In this document: piece by piece, positions 1-11,221 of the stretch | Layout of the letters: the number at the start of each line of letters is the position of its first letter | Numbering within the stretch: position 1 is the stretch's first letter | Source: Helichrysum umbraculigerum | Taxonomy: Eukaryota; Streptophyta; Magnoliopsida; Asterales; Asteraceae | Direction: 5' to 3' | DNA: 64,000 nt | Assembly: GCA_949592205.1 (NCBI GenBank) | Contig: CATIUR010000003.1 | Location: 84,841,001-84,905,000 of the forward strand | The notes under the pieces: generated by a model | Told to the model about the DNA's origin: nothing | The model's database searches: none | The model's input: only the letters and a program-made list of their open reading frames with translations | Position numbers and translations under genes: made by a program

Positions 1-87
1 AGAGCAACTCATGTGCCGTCGGGATGATGGGGCAAACTTCATCGAGGACGATGAGTCCCTGCGGGGGGGGGGGGGGGGGGGGTGAGT
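1..87 (+). mobile_element. 3' internal tail of an LTR retroelement with polypurine tract
   Basis: This is the last internal stretch of an element whose body lies outside the window. A short stem-loop (TCATCG, loop AGGA, CGATGA, 39-54) is followed by a run of about 20 G (63-82) and then the LTR start at 88. The G run acts as the polypurine tract. No coding sequence can be assigned. The family is uncertain; the hairpin is like those before the PPT of the Ty3/Gypsy elements elsewhere in this window. Confidence 0.6.
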
Positions 88-348
88 TGTAACACCCTAG
101 GCTGATCCCACATCGCCTATGGACATGAGGGATGCTGGGGATTATAAGGGTAACAAGGCGCTTAAATGACACAACGCGTTTTGGGACCACAGGTGGCAGA
201 TTGTCGCAAGAACACTGCTGTTAAGCGTGCTCGAGCGAGGGCAACTTCCAGGATGGGTGACCTCCTGGGAAGTGTGGTCGCCAAGAGCAAAGCCGTGCGC
301 CTGCGGGCAAAGCGGACAATATTGTGTCATGGTAAGCGGGTTGTTACA
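88..348 (+). mobile_element. Short LTR (261 bp), 3' LTR of the upstream remnant
   Basis: The segment starts TGTAACACCC, directly after a polypurine tract, and ends GTTACA, giving terminal inverted bases TGTAAC/GTTACA. The early motif TCCCACATCGCC is common in short plant LTRs. The downstream flank (349-517) has a TATA-like stretch near 430, so the true LTR could run further; the 348 end is inferred from the inverted termini. Confidence 0.5.
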
Positions 349-517
349 ACTAACATGCATTATTCTATTGTACTGTACAATATTTTAAAGCATGATTATT
401 AGTGGTGTACATACAAATCACCACCCATTATAAATACTTACACATAAGCTCCATTTTATTTGATCCAAACCCCTTTTCCCCTTACTCCAAGAGCCGAAAC
501 AGTAACAAGATGGTTAA
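349..517. other. Unassigned flank between two elements
   Basis: About 170 bp without a credible ORF. A TATA-like stretch (ATTATAAATA, about 428-437) is visible. It could be host DNA or the remainder of a longer LTR. Element A inserted at its right edge: GTTAA at 513-517 faces ATTAA at 9388-9392, a TSD with one mismatch. Confidence 0.4.
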
Positions 518-1097
518 TGATGAACGCCAAATTGTGCTATTTTATAGTACTAATTACCCCTTAGTTTGATTAATTTCTTATGCACTTTATTTGAATTCGA
601 TACTCATTTCGTTCATATTTGCATTTAGGAATTATCTGGAGCTTGAATCGGAAAAGAAGCTGAAAACAAGCGAGAATTGAAGAATAGAAGTTAAAAAGAG
701 GAAAAGTGAAGAATTTGGTCGATGGTGAAAAAGCTGAGAAAATCGATCCATACGGCGTATGGAATCCATACGGCGTATGGATGAAGTGAGCCGGGCCGCC
801 AGAAGACGCGGGTTAAACCCATGGGCTTTTCAATCCATACGGCGTATGGAAATCCATACGGCGTATGGATTGATTCAGCAGAAACCCTAAATACCTCATT
901 TTGCTCTCATTTTGAGGCTATCACTTCACATTTTTTTCTCCAGTCGATTTCTTCAGTTCTAAACCCATTTTCTAGAGCTTTTGAAGGGATTGAAGCTTGA
1001 GGAATCAAAGACTTTCATTCGTTCAATCATTATCTCGTTATTTCGGTTCGAATACACTTTTCTTTTCATTCGATTATGAATTGTGATATTATATTGG
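518..1097 (+). repeat. Element A 5' LTR, 3' part deleted
   Basis: It matches the right LTR from TGATGAACGCC to about 1097, where the two copies stop aligning. The right LTR continues for roughly 900 bp more. After the break comes leader sequence and gag at 1217, so the end of the LTR and the primer-binding site were lost in one deletion. Four copies of CCATACGGCGTATGG are kept. Confidence 0.8.
748..868 (+). repeat. Four copies of palindrome CCATACGGCGTATGG in 5' LTR
   Basis: Copies lie at 748-762, 766-780, 835-849 and 854-868. Each has 7-bp inverted arms around a single G. They sit just upstream of a weak TATA-like CTAAATAC. The 3' LTR repeats them at 8141-8155, 8159-8173, 8228-8242 and 8247-8261. 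Similar clusters occur in four other LTR families in this window. Confidence 0.9.
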
Positions 1098-1216
1098 TTG
1101 ATTTCTTATTTATTATTTATTTACTTGATTAGTTGATTTCTTTTTCACTATTAGTTATAAGTTAGGGTAGTCAGGTAGCCTGTTCTGCTGATTTGCCAGG
1201 TACGGTACTGGTGTTT

Positions 1217-3364
1217 ATGACCCGCTCAACTATTCCAAACCCAACTGACCCTTTTGAAGAACCCGAACGTATATTCCATCAAAGAAGACGCACCGTTTCA
1301 GCACCACCAAATTGATCGTTAACCAATAACCTTTTTACCCCACGAACCAGGAATTACCGTCCATATTTAGAAAGCGATTTTGGAGAGTGCTTACGATTTC
1401 TTTTTAACGATCAACCAAATAAAACAATGGCAGAAGATATCGCCAACATAACGCTCGAAGAGTATTCAAGTCGGATGCGTAACGACCGTGGCACTGGAGT
1501 AGTAAGGCCAGCGATTGCACAAGATGTGGAGTTTGAAATCAAGGGACAGTTCCTTAAGGAGCTTAGGGAGAATCCTTTCCGAGGAGAAGAAAGGGAGGAT
1601 GCTAATGATCATGTGGAGAAAATCGTTGAGATAGCCGATATGTTCAACGTTCCTAACATTACACGCGATCAAGTTATGCTCAGGGTATTCCCAATCACAC
1701 TCAAGGGAGCTGCTAAGAGATGGATTCAAAACGAGCCAGCTGGTTCCATAACCACATGGGAAGACCTTCGCACGAAGTTTCTGAAGATGTATTGTCCTCC
1801 TTCCAAAACTTCAAAGATGATTGACGAGATCAGAAATTTCAAGCAGGAAATGGATGAGTCACTACACTAAGCTTGGGAGAGATATAAGGACCTGATGCAT
1901 AAGTGCCCGCAGCACGACCTGAACGATCAGCAAGTCGTGAGTATTTTCTATAAAGGAGTGGATCGTGCCACAAGACAGCAACTGGATTCCCAAGGGCCTA
2001 TTCCCAAGAAAGTCCCTCGTGATGCTTTGACTGCCATTCGCGACCAAGCGAAACACTCTCAGTTATGGGATGATGGAACTTCTAGACGGAAGAGGTCTGT
2101 GAACGATGATGATGGATTTGCAGCCATCACCGCTAAGCTAGACAACATGGGCAGAGATATCAAGAAGGTTACTGAGACTGTCAATGCTATCCAAGTGGGA
2201 TGCGACAACTGTGGAGGAAGCCATTTAGTGAAGGATTGCCCCGAGATGCGAACGGGAGAACAGACAGAAGAAGTCAAGTATGGAGAAGCTCAAGCACCAT
2301 ATCGTCAGGGCGGTGGAAACTTCTTCAGAAGACCATACCAAGATGGAGGGCGACCGTTTCGCCAAACTCAACCTGGATTTTTCACCAAGGAGCAGCTAGG
2401 TGCATCATCTTCAGACAAGCAAGCTAATTTAGAAGAAATGATGGGTAAATTTCTCACATCCAATGAGAAATTCATTACGAGCGCTGGACAAAGGATGGAT
2501 GCTACAGACGCTGCCATGAGAAACCAAGGAGCTGCGATTAAGCAGATTGAAGGGAATGTTTCCAACATAGCCAAAGTTCTTCAAGAAAGATTCCCTGGGA
2601 CCCTCCTTGGATACACTGAGACCAATCCACGGGATCAGGCGAAAGCAGTAATCACCCGGAGTGGAAGGGGTTTTGAGGACCCCATTCCAAAGAAGAAACC
2701 CGTTTCTCAACCTCTACCGCAAAAAGAGAAGGAAGTAGAAGCTGTGGAAAGTTCCAAGGTGGACACTGAGGCTGAACAAATTGCAAGAGATAAGCAATAT
2801 GCTAAGGATCATGCACCGCCGCCACCTTATCCAGCAGCTTTGAGAAGAGGGAAAGATGATGCTCAATACCATCAGTTCCTAGAGAATCTGAAGCAACTGC
2901 ACATTAACATCCCATTCGTGGAAGCCATTGCTCAAATGCCAAAGTATGCAAAGTATCTGAAGGAACTTTTAACTAATAAAAGCAAACTGATGGAGGCAAC
3001 CACGGTGACAATGAACGAGAGATGTTCAGCAGTTATGCAAAATAAACTTCCACCGAAAGTGAAAGACCCTGGGAGTATTACCCTTCCCTGTCTGATTGGA
3101 AGTTTAGACCTTACTCATGCATTGGCTGACTTGGGGGCAAGCATATCGATAATGCCTTATACTATGTATGCCAGACTTAAGTTAGGGGAACCAAAGCCAA
3201 TTAGAATGTGCATTGAGTTAGCAGATCGTTCAGTTCAATATCCTAGGGGCATGGTAGAGAATGTGCTAGTTAAGGTGGATAGGTTTGTTTTTCAGTGTGA
3301 TTTCATCATTTTGGACATGGTTGAAGATAAAAAGGTACCTATCATTAGGGAAGACCTTTTCTAG
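1217..3364 (+). pseudogene. gag: Element A gag and N-terminal protease, interrupted
   Basis: One frame runs from ATG 1217 to 3364 and is broken by TGA at 1313 and TAA at 1868. The 1217 start is preferred over the ATG at 1427 because the same frame already reads as gag-like sequence there. The capsid-like region spans roughly 1500-2060, with a zinc knuckle CDNCGGSHLVKDC near 2203-2241. A proline- and lysine-rich linker follows. The protease core has LADLGASISIMPY near 3124-3162, where DLGAS is the Athila/Tat form of the D-[ST]-G catalytic motif. Near 3345-3364 the frame shifts and the protease C-terminus continues in the next frame. Confidence 0.85.
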
Positions 3365-3365
3365 C

Positions 3366-5742
3366 CACTGCAAGGGCATTGATTGATGTTCATGATAGAA
3401 AAATTACTCTGAGGTTAGGAGACGATGAAGTAGTGTTTGATGTCAACAAATCAATGCGGTATCTAGCTGCAGTTGATGATACTTGCTACTTTGTGAGTGC
3501 CAGAGAAATGAATGATGATGAGGAGTTCCTTCAAAGTCTCATGGAAGATGAAGATCTTGATCCCATGATTCTGGAAGGATGGACGGGAAGCATAGAAGCA
3601 ATTAGAGATATGGAAGAATTCGATAAAATGCTTGAGGAGTTAGAGTTCGAGAGTGATGAGGAAGTAAAAGGTGATCAGCCGACTGAGAATGAAGAATCGG
3701 TTGAGACTAATGGTATTTTAGTCAAGAAAGAGACTCGCATCACTATGCATGGGATTCCCTGTTCACGAGAAGAGGTGTTGGCATGTAAATCTTCTTTTGA
3801 AGAACCAACAAGGTTAGAATTGAAAGATTTACCGACCCATTTGGAATATGCATACCTACAAGGAGAGTCGGATTTGCCCGTTATCATTTCATCCAAGCTA
3901 TCAGCAAACGAAAAAGAAAGTCTGCTAAAAGTTTTGAAGGAACATAAGCATGCTATAGCATGGACTATCGGTGACATCAAGGGAATTAGCCCATCATATT
4001 GTACGCACAAGATCCTTATGGAATCTGACTTCAAACCAATTGTGCAACCATTAAGACGATTAAATCCTAAGGTTACGGATGTTGTGAGAAAGGAAATCAT
4101 AAAATTGCTTGACTCTGGATTGATATACCCGATTTCTGATAGTCCATGGGTCAGCCCCATTCATGTTGTGCCAAAAAAAGGAGGTATGACAGTGGTTGCG
4201 AATGAGAAGAATGAGTTAATTCCCACAAGAACTGTTACTGGATGGAGGGTCTGTATCGATTACAGAAAGCTGAATGATGCGACACGCAAGGATCACTTTC
4301 CTTTGCCATTCATTGATCAGATGCTTTAACGTCTAGCTGGAAAAGAGTATTATTGCTTTCTAGACGGATTTTCCGGGTACTTCCAAATCCCAATTGATGC
4401 AAATGATCAAGATAAGACTACTTTCACCTGCCCATTCGGAACTTTTGCTTATCAGAGAATGCCATTTGGTCTATGTAACGCACCCGCTACATTTCAACGG
4501 TGCATGATGGCAATATTCCATGATATGGTTGAAGACAGCATGGAAATATTCATGGATGACTTCTCTGTGTTTGGAGATTCTTTTGATAAGTGTCTGATGA
4601 ATCTAAAGAGGATGTTGCAAAGGTGTGAGAGTTCCAATCTCGTTTTAAATTGGGAAAAGTGTCATTTCATGGTACGAGAAGGAGTTGTGTTGGGGCATAA
4701 AATTTCAAGAGCTGGTATTGAAGTTGATCAAGCGAAGATTGAGGCCATAGCAAAGCTACCTCATCCAACAAATGTTAAAGGAATACGAAGTTTCTTAGGA
4801 CATGCTGGGTTCTATAGGAGATTCATCAAGGATTTTTCAAAGATAGCACGTCCTATGAACAAGTTGTTGGAAAAGGAAGCTAAGTTCGAGTTTTCAAAGG
4901 AGTGCCAAGATGCGTTCAAGATTTTAAAGGAGAAATTGGTATCTGCATCAATTATGATAAGTCCGAATTGGGATCTTCCATTTGAATTGATGTGTGACGC
5001 CAGTGACTACGCTGTGGGAGCAGTTTTAGGTCAGAGGGTTGATAAGAAGTTTCAACCTATTTATTACGCAAGCAAGACTTTGACGAGTGCACAGGAGAAT
5101 TACACTACGACTGAAAAGGAATTGCTTGCTGTTGTTTTTGCGTTTGATAAGTTTCGCTCTTACATGGTCCTGTCGAAAACTGTTGTTTTTACCGATCACT
5201 CTGCATTAAGATACTTGTTTGGAAAACAAGATGCAAAACCAAGGTTATTGCGATGGATTTTGTTATTGCAGGAGTTTGACATTGAGATTCGTGATAAGAA
5301 GGGAGCGGAAAATCTGGCTGCAGATCATCTGTCAAGACTGGAAAATCCAGAATTAGATAAGTTGGTTGAAACGGAAATTCGAGATAAGTTTCCTGATGCA
5401 AGCCTGTTGAAAGCAATTCTGAATGAATTTCCATGGTTCGCTGATATTGCAAACTTTCTAGTTACAAAGACTCTTCCATCCGGGTTGGACTTTAACCAAA
5501 GAAAAAGGTTTTTCTTATCTTTACGTAATTACTTTTGGGAAGACCCATATCTGTTCAGACAGTGTGCTGATGGAATTGTCCGACGATGTGTAGCTGGAGA
5601 GGAATGTGATATTATCTTAGAACACTGTCATGATGGTCCGGCTGGAGGACATCATGGTCCAAATTACACTGCAAGGAAGGTGTTTGAGGCAGGTTTTTAT
5701 TGGCCAACAGTTTATAAGGATGCATTCAAGTATGTGAAGGAA
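3366..5742 (+). pseudogene. pol: Element A pol: protease end, RT, RNase H, integrase N-terminus
   Basis: This frame starts at the protease frameshift and reads to about 5742, with an in-frame TAA at 4327 inside RT. RT shows GWRVCIDYRKLND upstream and the active-site FMDD at 4552-4560. RNase H follows with MCDASDYAVGAVLG, the TEKELLAVVFAF segment and VFTDHSALRYL. The integrase zinc finger begins with a His pair (HCHDGPAGGHHG, near 5625-5660) but ends at KYVKE. The Cys pair and the first catalytic Asp block expected in the family are absent, and the sequence jumps in another frame to the middle of the core. This is a deletion plus frameshift at about 5740. Confidence 0.88.
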
Positions 5743-6572
5743 TCATCGTGGCTGTGGATTATGTTTCTAAGTGGGCCGAAGCAAAAGCATTACCCACGAA
5801 TGATGCTCGCGTTGTGGTAAATTTTCTTAAACAGTTATTTTCGAACTTTGGAGCACCGAAAGCTTTAATTAGTGATCGAGGGACACATTTCACAAATCTG
5901 CAATTGGAAAAGGTGCTGCGAAAGTACGGAGTTAGACATAAGTTTTCAACTGCTTATCATCCACAGACGAGTGGTCAAGTGGAAGTGACTAATAGAGGGT
6001 TGAAGCGTATTTTAGAACATTCAGTTGAAGGAAACCCTAAGAATTGGTCATACAAGTTAGATGATGCATTATGGGCGGCACGAACAGCATTTAAGTCGTC
6101 AGTCGGAACAACGCCTTATCGCCTTGTTTATGGAAAAGCTTGTCATTTGCCTTTTGAGTTAGAACATAAAGCATATTGGGCTATACAGAAGTGCAATCTT
6201 GATGAAAAGTTAGCTGGAAAGGAAAGAATGGCACAGCTAAATGAGTTGGATGAATTAAGAATAAATGCTTATGACAACTCGAGACTGTTCAAGGAGCGAA
6301 CTAAGAAATGGCATGATGCTCGTCTTAAGTCGAACCATACATTCGAGAAAGGTGATAAAGTTTTGTTGTATAGTTCTGGATTACATTTGTTTCCAAGAAA
6401 GTTAAAGACACGCTGGACTGGCCCCTTTGTTGTTGACAAGGTTTATCCGTTTGGAGCTGTTGATTTGCAAGGATATTCTGGAAAAACTTTCAAAGTCAAT
6501 GGAAGTAGAGTGAAGAGGTACTATGGTGATATAAGGGACTCCAAGCGTGATTTGGAGATGGATTTGAATTAA
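5743..6572 (+). pseudogene. pol: Element A integrase core (C-terminal part)
   Basis: This frame resumes inside the integrase core with AVDYVSKWAEAKALP. It has the second catalytic Asp (LISDRGTHF) and the Glu region (TSGQVEVTNRGLK), then a basic C-terminal domain with KGDKVLLYSSGLHLFPRKLKTRWTGPF. It stays open to the stop at 6570-6572. The first catalytic Asp is missing because of the upstream deletion, so the enzyme would be inactive. Confidence 0.88.
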
Positions 6573-7910
6573 GTGGTGAAGCAAGATGTCGAGCTTACCG
6601 ACGTGATAAACAAAAGCGCTTTCGGGAGACAACCCGTTATTTTGTTAATTTGTATTATGTTTTATTGTTTTTGTTTTCAGGTTTGAACTTTGTGGGTGTG
6701 TTCTCTGGAAACCCTCACGAGACTACAACTCGTCCACTCGGGATACCGAGGGGTTTAAAGGCTTATTGCATGTGCTAAATGCAATCGTGTTGCCTACGGA
6801 AGTGTGCTGTTGTATTTTATTTCTGAATGAAGTCCTTCAAGCATATTGCCTTCAAATCAAGGGAGTTTTCTGTTTCACTTCTTTTCTATCCCTTTTATTT
6901 TAGTTTTGCAATGAGGACATTGCATATTTCTAAGTGGGGGATGGGGGAAAAGAAGTCTAATTGTCCTTAAGTTATGAATGGTAGCTATTGAAAAATATTG
7001 AAGTTAAGAGGCATTCTACGTGTTAGTCATTTTTCAACCCAAATTTTTCTTTTAATATTGTTTTCTGCGTTAAAGTTTAGCGAATCTTGTAACATATTTT
7101 GGGAATGCAAAGAATGAAATGAATTTAATTTTTAAATATTAGATAGTTCATCTTGTGATGTATCGATAGGCAATCTTTATGAAGGTTGTTGAGCTATTAA
7201 GAAATTTAATGCATTAAGTAGGGATTTATCCTGTGAGGATCTTTAGCAAGGTATGACCTTAGTCTTAATTCTTGTATGATAGCGTGTTATAATCCATAAT
7301 TTTGGGATCCTAATTATCATCATTTGGGAATATACTGGGTGTTGTCTCCTCTGTTGTACGAAAGTACATACCTGGTTTCCGTCAGTATATTTGATATCAA
7401 AATAGATAAAAATAAATGAGTATAAAGGACTCATAAATTGAAAAACCAAAGCCAAGTTATGTCGCTCTGTTGTACTGAGGTACAGACCTGTCACCAATGT
7501 CTTGGTTTGAAAAATGATTGATTTATTTGGATGTTCATTATTTGGAGAATTGTGACACGTTATTTGTATGAGAGTATTTTGCTATTGAAAATCAAGGGTA
7601 AGGCCTGCTAGAATAATAATAAGTTGAGCTCAATTTCTGAAATTTAGATTGTTTAAGTGGACAACAATATCGGTAATCTGAGTGAATTATCTTTTATGTG
7701 TAATAATAATATATTAGAATGGCTTCCCATGTAGAGTTTCTTGATTGCTGAGTTTTAAGGTAGAATCGATTTTAAGATAAAAATTTGGTTTGCCGAATGC
7801 TGTGTAGTTTGTAAGTCCTTTTATGCATCGTTTGCCGTTCATAGTTAAAGTTTTGAATTTTTGAGTCACTAGTCTACTTGAGGACAAGTAGGATTCAAGT
7901 GGGGGATGTT
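6573..7910 (+). other. Element A 3' non-coding region with hairpins and two PPT-like tracts
   Basis: About 1.3 kb without a credible ORF. From left to right: a hairpin CGGG-AGACAA-CCCG (6623-6636) about 50 nt after the pol stop; a hairpin TGCAATG-AGGA-CATTGCA (6907-6924) followed by a PPT-like tract AAGTGGGGGATGGGGG; two related hairpins with TGTAC/GTACA stems at 7355-7368 and 7471-7484; and the terminal hairpin CTACTTG-AGGA-CAAGTAG (7874-7891) followed by the PPT. No ATHILA ORF-1-type coding sequence remains here. Confidence 0.75.
7898..7906 (+). promoter_or_regulatory. Element A polypurine tract
   Basis: AAGTGGGGGA just before the right LTR, preceded at 7874-7891 by the 7-bp stem-loop with loop AGGA. 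A second copy of the same hairpin plus purine-tract arrangement lies about 970 bp upstream (6907-6946) and could be an internal priming site. Confidence 0.7.
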
Positions 7911-9387
7911 AGATGAACGCCAAAATGTGCTATTTTATAGTACTAATTACCCCTTAGTTTGATTAATTTCTTATGCTTTTTATTTGAATGCGATACTCAT
8001 TTCGTTCATATTTGCATTTAGGAATTATCTGGAGCTTGAATCGGAAAAGAAGCTGAAAACGAGCGAGAATTGAAGAATAGAAGTTAAAAAGAGGAAAAGT
8101 GAAGAATTTGGTCGATGGTGAAAAAGCTGAGAAAATCGATCCATACGGCGTATGGAATCCATACGGCGTATGGATGAAGTGAGCCGGGCCGCCAGAAGAC
8201 GCGGGTTAAACCCATGGGCTTTTCAATCCATACGGCGTATGGAAATCCATACGGCGTATGGATTGATTCGGAAGAAACCTAAATACCTCATTTTGCTCTC
8301 ATTTTGAGGCTATCACTTCACATTTTTTTCTCCAGTCGATTTCTTCAGTTCTAAACCCATTTTCTAGAGCTTTTGAAGGGATTGAAGCTTAAGGAATCAA
8401 AGACTTTCATTCGTTCAATCATTATCTCGTTATTTCGGTTCGAATACACTTTTCTTTTCATTCGATTATGAATTGTGATATTATATTGGTTCTGATTTTC
8501 TGTAAAAGTATGATTGGCTAGTTCTATTATGTGTTTGCTTAGATGAGAATACTTAATTGATGGATTGATTATTATAATTGCGAACGTATTGGATTTTATT
8601 TAATGTTTACGTGTTTATTCGTTAATCCTTGGGTATTTAATGATTGTTGCTAATTACCTAGCATGAGTTCATAATCAGTTGAGATTGATTTCCTGTTGGT
8701 TGTGAATTTATTGATAGTTGTTGATTTTGATTGATAATTATTTCCGAATATATTGAGTTTGACGGGCTAGGGTCAATAGTTAGTAATGATTATCAATGGA
8801 CAAGATAACTTTAATCGGTTATAGACTTTGTTGATTCAAGTCAAAAGAATAAATCACATAGACGGTGTTGAATTAATTTAGAATACAGTTTTATGGACAA
8901 CATTAAATTGAACTGTTAATGTGTTGAAAACAACCTTGTGTCTTTCTTAATTGTATTGAATTCAGTTTATCTTGTAAGGAGGATTGATATATTTGAAAGG
9001 GCACGATAGAATTCATACGTGAGCAATTGAATGAAATTTTAAGGAAAGTAATCTAAGCAAATACATTTCTTTTACCATTTGAATTTAATCTTTTATTTTA
9101 ATTAAGTTATTTTATTATTTCTTTATTTTATGATTAAGTTTTATTTAATAAATCATTTCTTTTATAATTGTTTATCAATTGTTCGATCGGAACTAAAACG
9201 TCCCCACTTTTTACTGCTTTAATTAATTGTAGCAATTTCCAAGTTGTTTATATTGACATCCGTTCCCTGTGTTCGACTCGGACTTACTGAGCTATACTAT
9301 ATATGATCAGGTATTCTTTCCTGTGTTGTGTGTAGTAAGTTAGGTAATTTCCATTTTTAAAACTAAAGCCCCGTTTGCACGACATCA
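7911..9387 (+). repeat. Element A 3' LTR (about 1.48 kb)
   Basis: It begins AGATGAACGCC (TGATGAACGCC in the left copy) and ends GCACGACATCA. It carries the four CCATACGGCGTATGG palindromes at 8141-8261. The last ~900 bp have no partner in the truncated 5' LTR. The terminal TG appears mutated to AG, so the left edge is placed by alignment to the other LTR. Confidence 0.8.
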
Positions 9388-9737
9388 ATTAACAAGTTCC
9401 CCAATATGATCATCAAAGTCCATTTCTTGATCATCTTTTTTCACAACAAAACTTACAATACTCTTTTGCGACTGCAATTTCCCTGTTAAATCTTTTGTCG
9501 TGTGTAGTTTTATTCAGTCACGTTGGTAAGTTATGTCCGCAATCATAATATTGGACATCTCGTGACAGTCCTACTATTATGAGAAGGAGCAACTACACAT
9601 GGGATATATAAAACGTGTATGAACTGCATCATTAACATTCATATGAATATTACTGAATCTTAATTAATATGAAGAGTACTCTACGATAATCAATTGCCGA
9701 AAGAAATCAACATGTAAAAGAATTGCGAGAAGATGGC
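9388..9737. other. Unassigned spacer
   Basis: 350 bp between element A and the solo LTR. No ORF, repeat or RNA gene is seen. Its last five bases (9733-9737, ATGGC) are the target-site copy of the solo LTR. Confidence 0.6.
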
Positions 9738-11221
9738 TGATAACATCAAATAATGCTATATTTATATACTAATAATTCTTATATTTTGTATACTTTTTTT
9801 GCATTTATATTAGATTTAGATACTTAATGTGTTTATATTTGCAATATAGGTATAAAGGTAATTAAATAAAGAAAAGAACGAGAAAAGAGTTTTAAATGAT
9901 GAGAATATAGAGAAGACTGAAGATTGAAAATATTTGGACCTGAATTGAAGACTAAACCCAAAGATAAAGTTAATTGGGCTTAAAGAATGAAGAAAAACGG
10001 ATTAAGAAGGTTAATGGGCTAAAAGAGGAGCCTGGCCCGTGTTTAGAATATTCTGGAAACCAAGGTCAACCGGCGGTTGGTATAGCCAGCCGGCGGTTGA
10101 ATATTAATATTGTAAGGCGGTGAAGATCGCAGAGTTGGACTTGGACTCCAAGTAATTCAACCGGCGGTTGGGAACTCCAACCGGCGGTTGGACTGGCGGT
10201 TCAGAAAAACTACAAATAGAGGGCTCGGCCAGACGATCCATATACGAATTTGGAGAGCAAAAGTCAATTGTAAGGGTTAATGAACGACTTTAGGTCGAAT
10301 TTGGAGGCTGGGGATTGAGGACTTGCAACCCTAACGAAGAATAATTCGGTTTCTTTGGTTCGATTCTAGATCTTTTACTTATGTTTGTATTTAGATCTTG
10401 TTTTCTTATTATTGGATATTGATTATTCTTTAACATATTTATTTAGATGAATGATGTTTACATTAATATTTGATTATATGTTTATGTTGATTGATTCTAT
10501 GAATGTTATTAAGGTTATATCTATATTGATTATATGATTACGAGATTCATGCTATGGTGAGTACTTGTATGCGTTGATTAATAATTTAGGTTTATGTTTT
10601 AATTATAACTTAAATACCCTGACTGCGTGATAGGTTATAATTATTACTGGATTAAACTATAATTGATTAGATAATAACATTCGAGACCCCGAAGTTAGTT
10701 AAACTTAGTATACGTTGAAGCTCTTAATAAAGGATACTTAAACCCGACCATAGGAGGCTATCCAGGATACTTAAACCCGACCAAGGAGGATATCCACTTT
10801 TATATTTCAATATAAAGTCAATCAGCTAATAAAAGTAAACATATAAAAGAATTTGAATGTAACATAGCTAGTCTAGATAAACTATATCTCCGATCTACCT
10901 AATTTACCTTAGTTGTCTCTTAATTACTTTAATTACTTTAGTTATCTTAATTCTGTATCAAAATAAATATATGTTCGAACGGAACTAAAACGTCCCCCCT
11001 ATCATCTGTAACATTAATTGTAATTAAGTGTGAATATTGTAAACATTACTTTAGGGATTAATTAAAGATTCCACTTTCCCTGTGTTCGATACCTGGACTT
11101 ACTTATAAAGCTATATTATACGAACGGGTCATTCTTGCCTGTATTGTGTGATGGTATTATTTAGTATTTCCTTTATTTAAAACTTGTTATTATTTTAATT
11201 GACTATACTTAGCACACATCA
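9738..11221 (+). mobile_element. Solo LTR (1,484 bp), Athila/Tat-like
   Basis: Begins TGATAACATCAAATAATG and ends GCACACATCA, much like the termini of element A's LTR but with different internal sequence. It is flanked by a perfect 5-bp duplication ATGGC (9733-9737 and 11222-11226) with no internal region, so it is a product of LTR-LTR recombination. A CAACCGGCGGTTG palindrome cluster (10067-10190) precedes a TATA-like TACAAATAGA at 10211-10220. The segment is otherwise AT-rich and non-coding. Confidence 0.88.
10067..10190 (+). repeat. CAACCGGCGGTTG palindrome cluster in solo LTR
   Basis: Full copies lie at 10067-10079, 10158-10170 and 10178-10190. A copy missing one arm base lies near 10088-10099 and a fragment at about 10193. 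The arms CAACCG/CGGTTG flank a single G, the same odd-length design as element A's palindrome (both centred on CGGCG). Confidence 0.88.

Larger units (their letters stand above)
518..9387 (+). mobile_element. Athila-type Ty3/Gypsy retrotransposon (element A), degraded
   Basis: An 8.9-kb element with related LTR sequence at 518-1097 and 7911-9387, a gag-pol region in the order gag, protease, RT, RNase H, integrase (1217-6572), a long 3' non-coding region and a PPT before the right LTR. The DLGAS protease signature and CX2CX3HX4C zinc knuckle point to the Athila/Tat branch. The flanking duplication is GTTAA/ATTAA. Damage: the 5' LTR has lost its right part and the PBS, gag has two nonsense codons, there is a frameshift in protease, a nonsense codon in RT, and a deletion plus frameshift in integrase. 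It cannot be autonomous. Confidence 0.9.

Noticed and set aside
63..82. G-run as an independent G-quadruplex regulatory element
   Set aside because: Its position immediately before an LTR start is fully explained by a polypurine tract; the exact length may also be a sequencing artefact.
7874..7906. PPT hairpin as a bacterial-type terminator
   Set aside because: The stem is short, followed by purines and not a U run, and the DNA is a plant retrotransposon.
10067..10190. Regular short repeats as a possible CRISPR array
   Set aside because: There are few copies, uneven spacing and no unique spacers of constant length, in a plant LTR promoter; the same applies to the other palindrome clusters.
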